Shown: positions 7,917 through 16,108 of the stretch, piece after piece
How positions within the stretch are numbered: the first letter of the stretch is position 1
Layout: each line of letters starts with the position of its first letter
Assembly: GCA_964389025.1 (NCBI GenBank)
Contig: CAYMCQ010000001.1
Span: 62,001 to 126,000 of the forward strand
Length of the DNA: 64,000 nt
Origin: CAYMCQ01 sp964389025
Lineage (GTDB): Bacteria > Verrucomicrobiota > Verrucomicrobiia > Limisphaerales > CAYMCQ01
Direction: 5' to 3'
Made by a program: the position numbers and the translations under genes
Notes under the pieces: generated by a model
What the model saw: only the letters and a program-made list of their open reading frames with translations
The model's database searches: none
Told to the model about the DNA's origin: nothing

Positions 7917-9901
7917 GGTTTCTTCGTCCACGCGCCAACAGCTTTCATAGCTGCGTTGAGTTCAGAGCGGAGAATCTCTTCACTCGCGTTTCTAAGGGGG
8001 AAATCTTCGGAGATTACTGGCGGGTTGGCTTGCCAGTCTTCGTTCATCTGTCGCCAGGCCCAGTTTTCAACCTTCTGTAAATCGCTGCGCCGATCCACAC
8101 CCAATGGGACTATCGGAATGTCTTTTGCGCGCGCGTGCATCGCGCTGACCTCAATCGCGATGTAATTTTCTCCAACAACGGCACGCTGGAGATATTCCGA
8201 TGACACAATCGCCAGAACCGCCTCGGCCTGATTGATGAGTTGCTTACTGTTTTCAGCAGGTGTTTCACCTGTGCCGTCAAATGGTTGAAGGAACAACCGA
8301 TACCGGACTTTGCGTCTATGAAGTTCCCGGACAATACGAACGACGGTGGGGAAATCCTTGGAGCAAAAGGAAAGGCTAACCGACTTGGCCGGACTAAAAC
8401 CGGCCGTGTTCCGGGTGTCGGTTGGAGGAATACCGCGTCGCGCATCCTCCCAAGTCACGAGCGGATACAGTGCGCCTGAATCCATTGCTTGCTTAACCTC
8501 CGGCCAATGCCCTCCTTGCCTTTCGCGGGGAAGAAAGACGTAGAATCCGTCCGCCACGAGAGTGGCGGAGTTGTTGCCCGAAAACAACGGCGAGAAAGCA
8601 CCTGCACTTTCTTCAAGTGGCACTAAGTCTGCGATTTTGGAAGTCAATCCTTGTCGAACGAAAACACTCTCCGCCCGATATAACTGGTGATGACCGTGGT
8701 CCGAGAGCAAGTCAAAGAACATCTCTGCTGGCAATTCTTGCGGCGCATTCTTGTCAGCTTGGCCAGCATCTGTCTTTCTTCGTTTCAAAAGTCGGCATTC
8801 GTAGTCAAGCCCTCCACGAAGAAGGAGAGTGCGAGCTTGTCGTCTGTAAGGTTTGATGAGTTTGGCTGGGTCTAGCTTTTCGATCCGCTCCATCAAGGAG
8901 TTGTCGTCCAACTTCATGAATTGCTCGTGCGACAATTCAGGTTCAAGTTCACGCACCTTGAACTCCGCTTCAGTCTGATCAGAATCCCAACGGCCATCCA
9001 ATAGGGTTTTAAGGAGCGTTTGTCTGAACCGAACATCGGCGGAGCTGTAAACGAACGTCCACAAGCGCATTCTGGTGCTCAGGAAGTCAGTGACAGGTCT
9101 TGAGTCGTTGACGATGACGCGTCCGGGTTCGTAGCCCACAATACTTTCCAAAACGGTGCTTGGGCGGCTCAAACTTCCAATCGTTGCGGCTGCATCGCGA
9201 TAAACGTAATCCAGCCGGTCAGCGTCTATCACCCCATCAAGCATCTGAAGCAAAGCGCCGATCGCCTTCGTTCCAGCAGGCGCACCGTAGCCCGTTATCA
9301 AATATACGATGAATTCAAGATCATATCCTGCGAACCCGTCCTTGAGTTCCGCGTGATGGGAATCGTTCAAAAGCGAGAGAACCGAAAAAACTTTTTTACT
9401 GCTCCATTCGCGGGGGTTTGCTTTCGGGAACGCATTGACCAGGAGGCTTACATCCCCTTCGACCGGGACGAAATACAGGCTGCTGACCTTCTGAAATGGC
9501 AATTCACCTGTGTCTTGGTAAAGCGCAGCTAAAAGCAGGTGGCAAAACACCATGTCATGCACATCATCGAAGGCGGCAACCGAATCTGGATAATGTTGCT
9601 TCACTTCGTCGAACACGGATTTTGAAAGGCCATGTTGACGAACGTGCCGGAACAGTTCGTTCATCACCAACATTGTGCCAATCGCGTGAGAAAACCGTGT
9701 GTGGGTTGCGGAAAAGAAACTTACGGACGTGTGACCGAGTTGGCTGATGCGCTTTAATCGGGCCAGTGTGTTGGATGATAGTGCCGACTTGAGCGTCGGA
9801 CGAAATCGCTTCGGAAGGTCCTCCAAGGCGACCCGACCATGAATTGTATCATAGAAATAGCCGAGTTCTTCAGCCGCGGGTGCTGGATTTAGGTCAGGCA
9901 T
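7913..9901 (-). CDS. HD-phosphohydrolase-like protein with C-terminal TIR domain
   Basis: The 662-residue protein is a two-part fusion. Residues 1-380 resemble SAMHD1/dGTPase-type HD proteins: RFSHAIG (His72) and DADRLDYVYRDA (226-237) are intact, but the central LLHDIGHGPFSH-type motif reads LYQDTGELPFQK, so the His of the HD dyad is Gln129 and two further histidines are lost. Residues about 505-610 form a TIR domain, with VSLSFCSKDF as strand A and a candidate catalytic Glu near 584 (NYIAIEVSA). TIR domains often cleave NAD+ in bacterial defence. The gene overlaps both neighbours by 4-8 bases, so it is in one transcript with them. The HD half may now bind a dNTP as sensor. Confidence 0.8.
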   Translation of the reverse strand: MPDLNPAPAAEELGYFYDTIHGRVALEDLPKRFRPTLKSALSSNTLARLKRISQLGHTSVSFFSATHTRFSHAIGTMLVMNELFRHVRQHGLSKSVFDEVKQHYPDSVAAFDDVHDMVFCHLLLAALYQDTGELPFQKVSSLYFVPVEGDVSLLVNAFPKANPREWSSKKVFSVLSLLNDSHHAELKDGFAGYDLEFIVYLITGYGAPAGTKAIGALLQMLDGVIDADRLDYVYRDAAATIGSLSRPSTVLESIVGYEPGRVIVNDSRPVTDFLSTRMRLWTFVYSSADVRFRQTLLKTLLDGRWDSDQTEAEFKVRELEPELSHEQFMKLDDNSLMERIEKLDPAKLIKPYRRQARTLLLRGGLDYECRLLKRRKTDAGQADKNAPQELPAEMFFDLLSDHGHHQLYRAESVFVRQGLTSKIADLVPLEESAGAFSPLFSGNNSATLVADGFYVFLPRERQGGHWPEVKQAMDSGALYPLVTWEDARRGIPPTDTRNTAGFSPAKSVSLSFCSKDFPTVVRIVRELHRRKVRYRLFLQPFDGTGETPAENSKQLINQAEAVLAIVSSEYLQRAVVGENYIAIEVSAMHARAKDIPIVPLGVDRRSDLQKVENWAWRQMNEDWQANPPVISEDFPLRNASEEILRSELNAAMKAVGAWTKKP

Positions 9902-10424
9902 ATTTCAATGGTTTGTCCAAATGCGAAAGCGAAGGGACAGGGCTTCGATGCCGGCGATATTTTCCGTCGTATTGCACACGGCGTCCAAACGTGCGCCAGA
10001 ATGTAACCTGCCCGATCAACATTCCCGGATAAACACGAACAGTATGCACCGCATGAATCTGAAGTGTCCACTGATTGATTGAACCCAGGTCAATCAAATC
10101 TGCGGTAATGTCGATGAAAATACCCAGCCTGCCGACTGACGAACGCCCCCGAATAATCGGCACGTAGCGACGGCTGCCCATCGTTTCCTCCGTATTGATG
10201 AGATAAACGCGATCTGGTTGGAGGACCAAGCCGCTCTTTGGGATTGTGAAAAATCGCGTCTTGTTTTCTTTCGCTGCGTCCAGCGTTTTGGCCGTGTAAA
10301 CGCAACCCCGATTACCAAGCCGGAAGTCATACGAGTTCGGCGCAAGCTGACGCTTCCGAAACGGGCGAATGACAATCTCTCCTTGCTCGACAGCAGACTC
10401 AATCTGTGGGCCAGTGAGTATCAT
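9894..10424 (-). CDS. dCTP deaminase-like protein, catalytic Glu replaced by Gln
   Basis: The 176-residue protein has the dCTP deaminase/dUTPase trimer fold. It keeps the phosphate-binding GRSSVGRLGIF (residues 93-103) and the C-terminal VRVYPGMLIGQVTFW strand. The catalytic Glu of DCD (Glu138 of E. coli Dcd, in the VLEF context) is Gln122 here (QWTLQI), encoded by cag at 10059-10061 of the minus strand. Deaminase activity is therefore unlikely, while nucleotide binding may remain. It is a paralogue of the next gene upstream, with which it overlaps by 4 bases, so the two may form a mixed trimer in which this subunit regulates or senses. Confidence 0.8.
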   Translation of the reverse strand: MILTGPQIESAVEQGEIVIRPFRKRQLAPNSYDFRLGNRGCVYTAKTLDAAKENKTRFFTIPKSGLVLQPDRVYLINTEETMGSRRYVPIIRGRSSVGRLGIFIDITADLIDLGSINQWTLQIHAVHTVRVYPGMLIGQVTFWRTFGRRVQYDGKYRRHRSPVPSLSHLDKPLKYA

Positions 10425-10933
10425 CGTGCCTTTCGAGTGATGGTGCGATCACGATTCGCGACCGGATGCGAATCACGATGGTATCTGCCATCGTATCGGT
10501 GCGAACTGCTGCCGTCAGTCAACCAGAACGAAACCTGCCCAATCTTCATCTTGGGATAAATCCGCACGGGCTGGACCACCGTCAATTCAAGTGTCCAGTG
10601 CGAACAACTACCGATGTGGCCGAGGTCTGCGGTGACATTCAGAAATATCCCAAGCCTGCCAATGGAAGAACGGCCAAGGAGCAGCGTCACGTATCGTTCA
10701 CTTCCAATTCGTTCGAGCGTAGCACCCAAATAAACCTTGCCGGGTCTCAGAACATAACCCCCTGCCGGCAACGAGACTTTGCGCGAGGGTTTTCCGACAT
10801 GGCCCAGCACCAGCACCGAATCAGCGAGGTGATAGTTGTAGCTGTTGGGATTTAGGTCAGTTTCGTCGAACGGCTCAAGCGCAACATCGCCGCTTTTGAC
10901 GGCTGCCTTTATTGCTGGGCCTGTGAGAATCAT
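10421..10933 (-). CDS. dCTP deaminase-like protein, catalytic Glu kept
   Basis: The 170-residue protein belongs to the dCTP deaminase/dUTPase fold. GRSSIGRLGIF (87-97) and the Glu116 in WTLELTV match the catalytic site of Dcd, and VRIYPKMKIGQVSFW matches the following strand. It is the first gene of a tight five-gene minus-strand operon. Bacterial dCTP deaminases are known antiphage enzymes that deplete dCTP in infected cells, which suits the TIR and SLATT-like genes downstream. A housekeeping role is unlikely in a mobile element. Promoter sequences should lie in the 256-base gap up to 11189, where I see no clear -35/-10 pair. Confidence 0.8.
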   Translation of the reverse strand: MILTGPAIKAAVKSGDVALEPFDETDLNPNSYNYHLADSVLVLGHVGKPSRKVSLPAGGYVLRPGKVYLGATLERIGSERYVTLLLGRSSIGRLGIFLNVTADLGHIGSCSHWTLELTVVQPVRIYPKMKIGQVSFWLTDGSSSHRYDGRYHRDSHPVANRDRTITRKAR

Positions 10934-11189
10934 GTCGTGGGCCTGTCATCCGAGTCTTGGTTCGTCACACGCGTGCCTGTTTCCACACTTAGGTGATCTG
11001 GATCCGAACTGGAGACGGCAATTTCATTCAAGCGGAGTTTAACCAGTGCAGAACCATATTGGCAATAATTGCCCGATTTCGGCGAGGGCAGCGATGCGAG
11101 CTTTGGATTTGTGGACGTTGCTCGGACTGTCCGCGCATTTTGTGTAGCTGATACATCTTCGGAAGCGCCTCTTGTGATGAACTGCGGGC

Positions 11190-11468
11190 ATGAGCACAAC
11201 CGTGACTCCGAAGCCGGGCAGCCAACTGTGGGGCATCTACCACACCGACCGGGAATATGCTCGCGAGTTGGGTGATCCACTTCGCACCACCATTGAAGCA
11301 CCAACAAAACTCGCCGCCGAAGAAGCCGCTGCGAAACTTGGCTTTGGCGATCCGTGGGCGCACCCGATTGCATCGGAAGTTGTAACCCTGGCTCAGTCCG
11401 TCCTCAAAAAGTATCCACGCCATCGGCAGGAACTCGCACACAAATCCTCACGCGGCATCCACATCTGA
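11190..11468 (+). CDS. Small hypothetical protein (mobile-element gene)
   Basis: A 92-residue protein, mostly helical, rich in Ala, Glu and Lys (LAAEEAAAKLGFGDPWAHP). No known domain. It ends 2 bases before the next small gene, and both lead into the repeat field and the mobilization genes. Its codon use looks like that of neighbours. It could be an accessory transfer or regulatory protein; no function is assigned. Confidence 0.5.
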   Translation: MSTTVTPKPGSQLWGIYHTDREYARELGDPLRTTIEAPTKLAAEEAAAKLGFGDPWAHPIASEVVTLAQSVLKKYPRHRQELAHKSSRGIHI

Positions 11469-11470
11469 TT

Positions 11471-11725
11471 ATGCAAACACCCACCACCGCTCAATTACGC
11501 ACCGCCATCGAAGTCCTCACAAAACTCGGTGAACGTCTCAATACCCACGCCGAACATTCCGTGATGCAACTGTCGGAATCGCCACTCGGTGCTCACTACG
11601 CCGAGCGCATCGAAGTCGGCGCGATTGAACAAACCACCCGCATTGAAGCCGTCGCCACGCAATTGAAGCACTGGCGCGACGAGTTGTTGGAGCAAAGGAA
11701 ACAGTGTGTTTGTCATCATGTTTAA
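11471..11725 (+). CDS. Small helical hypothetical protein
   Basis: An 84-residue helical protein (TTAQLRTAIEVLTKLGERLN, then IEAVATQLKHWRDELLEQRK), which could form a coiled coil. The C-terminal CVCHHV has two Cys and two His, possibly a metal site. It starts two bases after the preceding stop, so the two are probably co-transcribed. I do not recognise a family; small proteins like this are common in plasmid accessory regions. Confidence 0.5.
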   Translation: MQTPTTAQLRTAIEVLTKLGERLNTHAEHSVMQLSESPLGAHYAERIEVGAIEQTTRIEAVATQLKHWRDELLEQRKQCVCHHV

Positions 11726-11890
11726 GACAGGGCACGCCCTACCCCTTCGCGAGCGAAGGACTTGGTGTCCGCGAATGAGTCGCGACGGGCACGCGGAATT
11801 TCCGCGCAACATGGGCCGTTCCTGGACCTGGCATCGGCCAGTCCACGGGCTTGATTCAGCCGGGAACAGGACGCGGACGGGAACTTTCCG

Positions 11891-12083
11891 TGTCCGCGAA
11901 CAATCCGTGTCCGCGTTCAGTCCACGCCAACAATCGTGTCCGCGAACAATCCATGTCCCCGCACAGGCAACGGCCTCAATCGTCCGTGAACACTCAGCGG
12001 CAGCGGACGTGAATTGTCCGCAGACAGTCCACGGACGTGAATTGTCCATGTCCGAGAATTGGTTGCGGACGCAATCCGTCCGC
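11891..12083. repeat. Iteron-like repeat field, possible origin or centromere
   Basis: Short repeats built on GTCCGC recur in both orientations. TGTCCGCGAACAATCC occurs at 11891-11906 and again at 11937-11952. CGGACGTGAATTGTCC occurs at 12004-12019 and 12032-12047. Related copies (GCGGACGC, GTCCGCAGAC) surround them. The unit GGAC-N7-GTCC is palindromic. The field lies directly upstream of a small gene and a ParA-like gene, as replication iterons or partition sites do. The stretch from 11726 to 12180 holds no convincing gene. Confidence 0.5.
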
Positions 12084-12180
12084 AGACGTGGACTGGCAAG
12101 GAACTATCCGCGCCGTTGCATCGTCGTGTCCATCTTGTCGCCGATCAATTTCCCGGTTCACATCCGAATCATTCCAGCCC

Positions 12181-12612
12181 ATGTCCTCATTTGACCCAGC
12201 CACAGTCCGTCAGGCGGTCGCGGAATTTACGCCGCTCCGTCCACAGAAGTTCCAAGACTTGATTCCCGCGAAGGATGTCATCATTGAGTTGCGCCAACGG
12301 CGCGCGTCGTATCGGGCGATTGCCACGCTGCTCACGCAGCATTGCCTGCCGACGAGCAAGACGGCCATCGCCACGTTCTGCCATCAGATTCTTGGCGAGA
12401 TTGTCCGCCCGCACCGCCGCCCCGGACGAAAGCGCCCGCCGTCTCCTGCCGAGCCAAATGGCCGAGTGACTGCACCGGCTCAATCAGAGCCAGCGGCTGA
12501 CCGTCTGTCGCAAGAACCGCAGGAGGACTCCAATGGAGGCGAAACTCCGCAAACCCGCAGCCGTGGCCCGCGCATCGCGCAAGTGCGGATGCTCAAACCG
12601 GAAACCACATGA
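12181..12612 (+). CDS. HTH-like accessory protein upstream of ParA-like gene
   Basis: A 143-residue protein. Residues 30-75 (DVIIELRQRRASYRAIATLL) form a predicted helix-turn-helix of the kind found in small plasmid mobilization and partition proteins; the C-terminal half is disordered, rich in Pro, Arg and Ser. The gene follows the repeat field and overlaps the ParA-like gene by ATGA (12609), so it may bind the repeats as partner or regulator. An in-frame upstream extension runs through the repeats and is not used. Function inferred from position. Confidence 0.6.
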   Translation: MSSFDPATVRQAVAEFTPLRPQKFQDLIPAKDVIIELRQRRASYRAIATLLTQHCLPTSKTAIATFCHQILGEIVRPHRRPGRKRPPSPAEPNGRVTAPAQSEPAADRLSQEPQEDSNGGETPQTRSRGPRIAQVRMLKPETT

Positions 12613-13301
12613 AACGTCTCGATCTCATCCTCAACGGCAAAGGCGGTGTCGGCAAAAGTTTCTTCGCCGTCAACTTCGTGCAGTTCCTCAAGGACCAGGG
12701 TATCGCACACGTCGCGATTGATAGCGACAACGAAAATTCGACGTTGAAACGGTTTCATCCCAACACCCGCTTTCTCGATTTGAACAACCGGCGTGAACTC
12801 GACGGAATCTTCACCGCCCTGGAAAAGGCGAACCTCGTCGTCATGGATTGCCGTGCCGCGTCAACCGACCTGTTCATTGATTATTTCACCGAAATTGACC
12901 TGCCAGCCGTGTTGTCAGCAATGGGCGCGGCGCTCACGCTCGTCATGCCCGTGAACCACGAGTCAGACAGCGTGGATCAAATCCAGCGTCTCGCCGACCA
13001 GTTCGGGAAGAAATGCGGTTACGTCGTGGTTCGCAACGCCTCACACAGCGAGAGCTTCGCGCTGTTCGAGTCGTCTGAAGTGCGGGCGCAACTCAAGGAC
13101 AAGCTCGGCGGACGGGAGATTTCCATGACCCGGTTGCAGGATTGGCTCGTCGAGTCGCTCAACGCGGCGAACCTGACCATCACGGCGGCAACCAAGCATC
13201 CCGCGTTCAGCCTGCTCGACCGGCAGCGGCTTCAAACGTGGCAGCGGAAACTCTACGGCGAGATTGAATCCGCCACCGACTTGCTATTGCCCGCCAAATA
13301 A
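12609..13301 (+). CDS. ParA/TraL-like P-loop ATPase
   Basis: The 230-residue protein has the deviant Walker A motif KGGVGKS (residues 11-17) of ParA/MinD ATPases and a switch region with IDSDNENSTL. There is no DNA-binding N-terminal extension. Length and the neighbouring coupling ATPase fit TraL-like proteins of mobilization regions as well as plasmid ParA. It probably uses ATP cycling to place DNA or transfer proteins in the cell. It is the second gene of the run 12181-15153. Confidence 0.82.
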   Translation: MKRLDLILNGKGGVGKSFFAVNFVQFLKDQGIAHVAIDSDNENSTLKRFHPNTRFLDLNNRRELDGIFTALEKANLVVMDCRAASTDLFIDYFTEIDLPAVLSAMGAALTLVMPVNHESDSVDQIQRLADQFGKKCGYVVVRNASHSESFALFESSEVRAQLKDKLGGREISMTRLQDWLVESLNAANLTITAATKHPAFSLLDRQRLQTWQRKLYGEIESATDLLLPAK

Positions 13302-13306
13302 TCCCC

Positions 13307-13672
13307 ATGCCGAACAACGAACAACCCGACTTCGACGAGGAGTTCGCCAAGGCCGTCGCCGAGTGGCGCGATAAACATCGGCTGCGAGAAGACGACGCGG
13401 TGATGCTCCTTGTCGAGTTGTTCCGAATCCACCAGCAGCATTGGGATGAACTGCGCCGCCGCGAAATTCCATCGTTCGAGCAGTTCCGTGCGGATATTGT
13501 AAAACTCGTCGGCGCGGCGCAGACGTTTCAACAACAGTCAGCCGCCTTGCTGGAATCTCTCCGAACGCAATCGCCCGCTTCCCGTGCCGCGAGAATCACC
13601 CGCGCTGCCGCGATCTTCGCCGCGCTCGCCGCATTGCTGGCCGGCTATCTCATTGGAAAGGGCTGGCCGTGA
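13307..13672 (+). CDS. Small protein with C-terminal membrane anchor
   Basis: The 121-residue protein is helical and charged over residues 1-90, with a coiled-coil-like middle, and ends in one membrane helix (about 97-117, AAIFAALAALLAGYLIG). It lies between a ParA-like ATPase and the coupling ATPase and overlaps the latter by four bases. Similar tail-anchored proteins occur in conjugation operons (TraM/TraK-like), but I cannot assign it to a family. Confidence 0.6.
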   Translation: MPNNEQPDFDEEFAKAVAEWRDKHRLREDDAVMLLVELFRIHQQHWDELRRREIPSFEQFRADIVKLVGAAQTFQQQSAALLESLRTQSPASRAARITRAAAIFAALAALLAGYLIGKGWP

Positions 13673-15153
13673 AACTCGACCTCATTCCGTTCGGTCCGAT
13701 AATGCCACCACCAGACCTCATCCTTGCATTGAGGAATCCGCAATACGCCTTGGCGGCTGGCGGAATTCTTCTGGCGCTCATCGCGGCTTGGCTCTTGTTG
13801 GCTTCACCACGCAAAAAGCATGTGGCGAAACTCGGCGGATTGAAATGGAAGCGAAACCAATTTTGTCGCGGTTGGCTCATCACGGGCGACACCGGCTCTG
13901 GCAAGACCAGTTCCGGCATCAATCAGCTTGTTCATCAAGTTTTCCAGAACGAGCCGACATGGGGCGGTCTATGTATTGACGAGAAGGGCGTGTATTGGGA
14001 AACCCTCTCCGCAATGGCGCGGCACTACGGCCACGAACACGACTTGATTCACCTACAAATCCGAGCAGACGAGACAGACGCACAGTGGACGCCGCCCAAT
14101 CGCTACAACCTGACCGGCGACCGCAGCATCCCGTTCACGACCTACGCCAAGTTCATCGTGGACACCGCCACAAGTCTCGGTCAGGGCGGGGACAAGGGGT
14201 TCTTCAAAAGTCAGGCGCAAACGCACATCGCCCACGCGCTCGAAATGTTGTTCGAGTTGAACCGCCCGGTGACGCTGCTCGGAGCATTCGAGTTGTTATC
14301 CGACCGCGAATTGCTCGAAGAAGAAATGGAGAACCTCGAAACGCTTCTCGAAACGCCGCGTCGCGCGGTGGTTTACGCGCACTTCGCAAACCGTTTCCTC
14401 ACCCAACCCGACGAGCAGCTTGGCGGTGTCCGCGAAACCATCGGCAACTACCTGCAATACTTCCTGACGCCCGAAGTCGCCGAGGTGTTCTGCACCGGCG
14501 AAAGCACATTCGACTTCGCCGCGATTGACCAGGGCAAAATCATCCTCACGACCATGCCGCAGAAGTTCCAGACCGAGCGCCGTTATGTGAACACGATGCT
14601 CAAGTTGCTTTACTACAATCACGCGCTGCGCCGCTTCGACAAAGCCAAGACTGACCGTGCCAAAAATAATTTGCTCATCCTCTGGGCCGACGAAGCGCAG
14701 CGATTCATGACGGCCAGCGAAGACGGCACGAGCGACTACAACTGCGTGGACGTGATCCGCGAAGCAGGCGCGACCGTCGTTGCCGCCGCACAGAGCACAA
14801 CGTCGCTTGTGCCACCTTTGGGCAACGACAAAGCAAAGGTGCTCACGTTGAATCTCCGCAACCGTTTAATCTTCCGCGCTGCCGACGAGGCCGATGCCGT
14901 TCAAGCCGCCGACTTCATCGGCAAAAAGCGCATCGTCAAACGCTCATGGGGATTCAGCGCCGGCAGGCGCAACGTGAACTACTCCGAAACCGAGGAACAC
15001 AAAATCAAGCCGCACAAACTCCGCAATCTCCGCGACCACGAGTGCGTCCTAGTCCATTGCGAGCGTGGCTTCCGCCGCGTGACGCTTCCGCCGCTTGAGT
15101 CGGATGGCAGCGTGGCGAAGTGGTTTTCAAAATGGAGGCGATTCCTGTGCTGA
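13669..15153 (+). CDS. VirD4/TraD-like coupling ATPase
   Basis: The 494-residue protein has one N-terminal membrane helix (27-45), Walker A GDTGSGKT (73-80) and Walker B LLILWADEAQ, with the TraG/TraD-type C-terminal core (VVAAAQSTTSLVPPLG). Such ATPases link the relaxase-DNA complex to a secretion channel. The start is GTG 13669, overlapping the preceding stop as GTGA. Together with the MobF relaxase it defines a mobilizable element; no VirB genes are in view. It converges on the DUF2971 gene. Confidence 0.88.
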   Translation: MKLDLIPFGPIMPPPDLILALRNPQYALAAGGILLALIAAWLLLASPRKKHVAKLGGLKWKRNQFCRGWLITGDTGSGKTSSGINQLVHQVFQNEPTWGGLCIDEKGVYWETLSAMARHYGHEHDLIHLQIRADETDAQWTPPNRYNLTGDRSIPFTTYAKFIVDTATSLGQGGDKGFFKSQAQTHIAHALEMLFELNRPVTLLGAFELLSDRELLEEEMENLETLLETPRRAVVYAHFANRFLTQPDEQLGGVRETIGNYLQYFLTPEVAEVFCTGESTFDFAAIDQGKIILTTMPQKFQTERRYVNTMLKLLYYNHALRRFDKAKTDRAKNNLLILWADEAQRFMTASEDGTSDYNCVDVIREAGATVVAAAQSTTSLVPPLGNDKAKVLTLNLRNRLIFRAADEADAVQAADFIGKKRIVKRSWGFSAGRRNVNYSETEEHKIKPHKLRNLRDHECVLVHCERGFRRVTLPPLESDGSVAKWFSKWRRFLC

Positions 15154-15168
15154 TCGGTAACGGTTAGC

Positions 15169-15945
15169 CTAGAATGGCGACCGTATCTGGATATTGAGAT
15201 TGGGCAGTTTGTAGAGAGTGGACTGCTTAATTGGGTTGGGGAATCCGAGTGCGCGAAGACGCTGCGCTTCGGCCAGGAAAGCAGCGTCATCCATGCGGGG
15301 GTCGAAAAGCACGTCATCGAATAGCCCGTTCGGATCAATCGCGAATTGCCAGACCACCTCTGGACGTTGTTCGCTACAACCGTCCTTATTGAACTGATAC
15401 AGCAATCGGACTTCCGCTTCGTGGTCGAATTCCTTCCGTTTCAAAAACAGGGTCATCGCCTGGCCTTTTCCGGTTGCGTCCAAGGCCGCACCGGACGCGT
15501 TTGCTGGATTCTCGAACAGCTTCCGCAGGTCGTCCTCGGTTTTGTAGCCGACAGAGCCAATGTAGAAAGACATGCTGGCGAACGGATCGTTCGCATCGTA
15601 GATGCTGCGGAGCAACCGCCCTGCCGTCGTGCTAACTCGCGCTCCATCCTTCGTGTGCGAGTAAATGCGCCACATTGCATCCGACTCCGGGTTGAGCGTC
15701 CAGCACTGGCCGTAGAAGTTCTTGAAAAGTCCGCCAATATCTACATTCGGCATTCCATCAACCGTGGCCTTGCATTTGGCGAGGAAGTTCTCGAATGGAT
15801 CGTCCCACAATTTCGGCGCGGCCAGCGTGAGCTTCTTGCCGGTGAACATCTCGAACAAACGCTGCTTGGAAAACACCCGATACACAGGCGTGTCCTCTGT
15901 GACGGTTTGTCCGAGATTCATGAACTGCTTTGCGATGTCGCTCAT
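15169..15945 (-). CDS. DUF2971 domain protein
   Basis: A 258-residue protein with the DUF2971 signature: VYRVFSKQRLFEMF, LTLAAPKLWDDPFEN, then QCWTLNPESDAMWRIYS near residue 85. DUF2971 genes are widespread in variable genome regions and some have been linked to abortive infection; biochemistry is unknown. The ATG at 15945 is preferred over a TTG at 15951. The gene converges on the coupling ATPase with a 15-base gap, and repeat copy A lies upstream of it. Confidence 0.75.
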   Translation of the reverse strand: MSDIAKQFMNLGQTVTEDTPVYRVFSKQRLFEMFTGKKLTLAAPKLWDDPFENFLAKCKATVDGMPNVDIGGLFKNFYGQCWTLNPESDAMWRIYSHTKDGARVSTTAGRLLRSIYDANDPFASMSFYIGSVGYKTEDDLRKLFENPANASGAALDATGKGQAMTLFLKRKEFDHEAEVRLLYQFNKDGCSEQRPEVVWQFAIDPNGLFDDVLFDPRMDDAAFLAEAQRLRALGFPNPIKQSTLYKLPNLNIQIRSPF

Positions 15946-16037
15946 AACCAAGTCCTGACGTTCAACCTATGCTATCGAATTGAAACGAATCAGCAATCAA
16001 CCTTCTTGGCTGTCCAAGAGAAGGTTGCTGCTCCGCT

Positions 16038-16108
16038 GTGACCAACGCGCGGTTTACCTGCACGGGCTGCCCGTCGCCCCATCCCCCTCTCGACGACGCC
16101 CGCTCCAC
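16038..16108 (-). repeat. Dispersed repeat, copy A
   Basis: About 70 bases here match 62272-62346 closely: both start GTGACCAACGCGCGGTTT, share CACGGGCTGCCCGTCGCCCC and end CTCGACGACGCCCGCTCCAC. The middle contains the hairpin ACGGG-CTG-CCCGT. It sits upstream of the minus-strand DUF2971 gene, as copy B sits upstream of the minus-strand TIR gene. The rest of the gap 15946-16321 holds nothing I recognise. Confidence 0.75.

Noticed and set aside
11891..12083. CRISPR array
   Set aside because: Repeats are short, unevenly spaced and in both orientations, with no constant spacers and no cas genes.
11706..12194. Plus-strand frame of 162 codons
   Set aside because: It runs through the repeat field and its protein is made of Arg/Ser/Val repeats forced by the DNA repeats.
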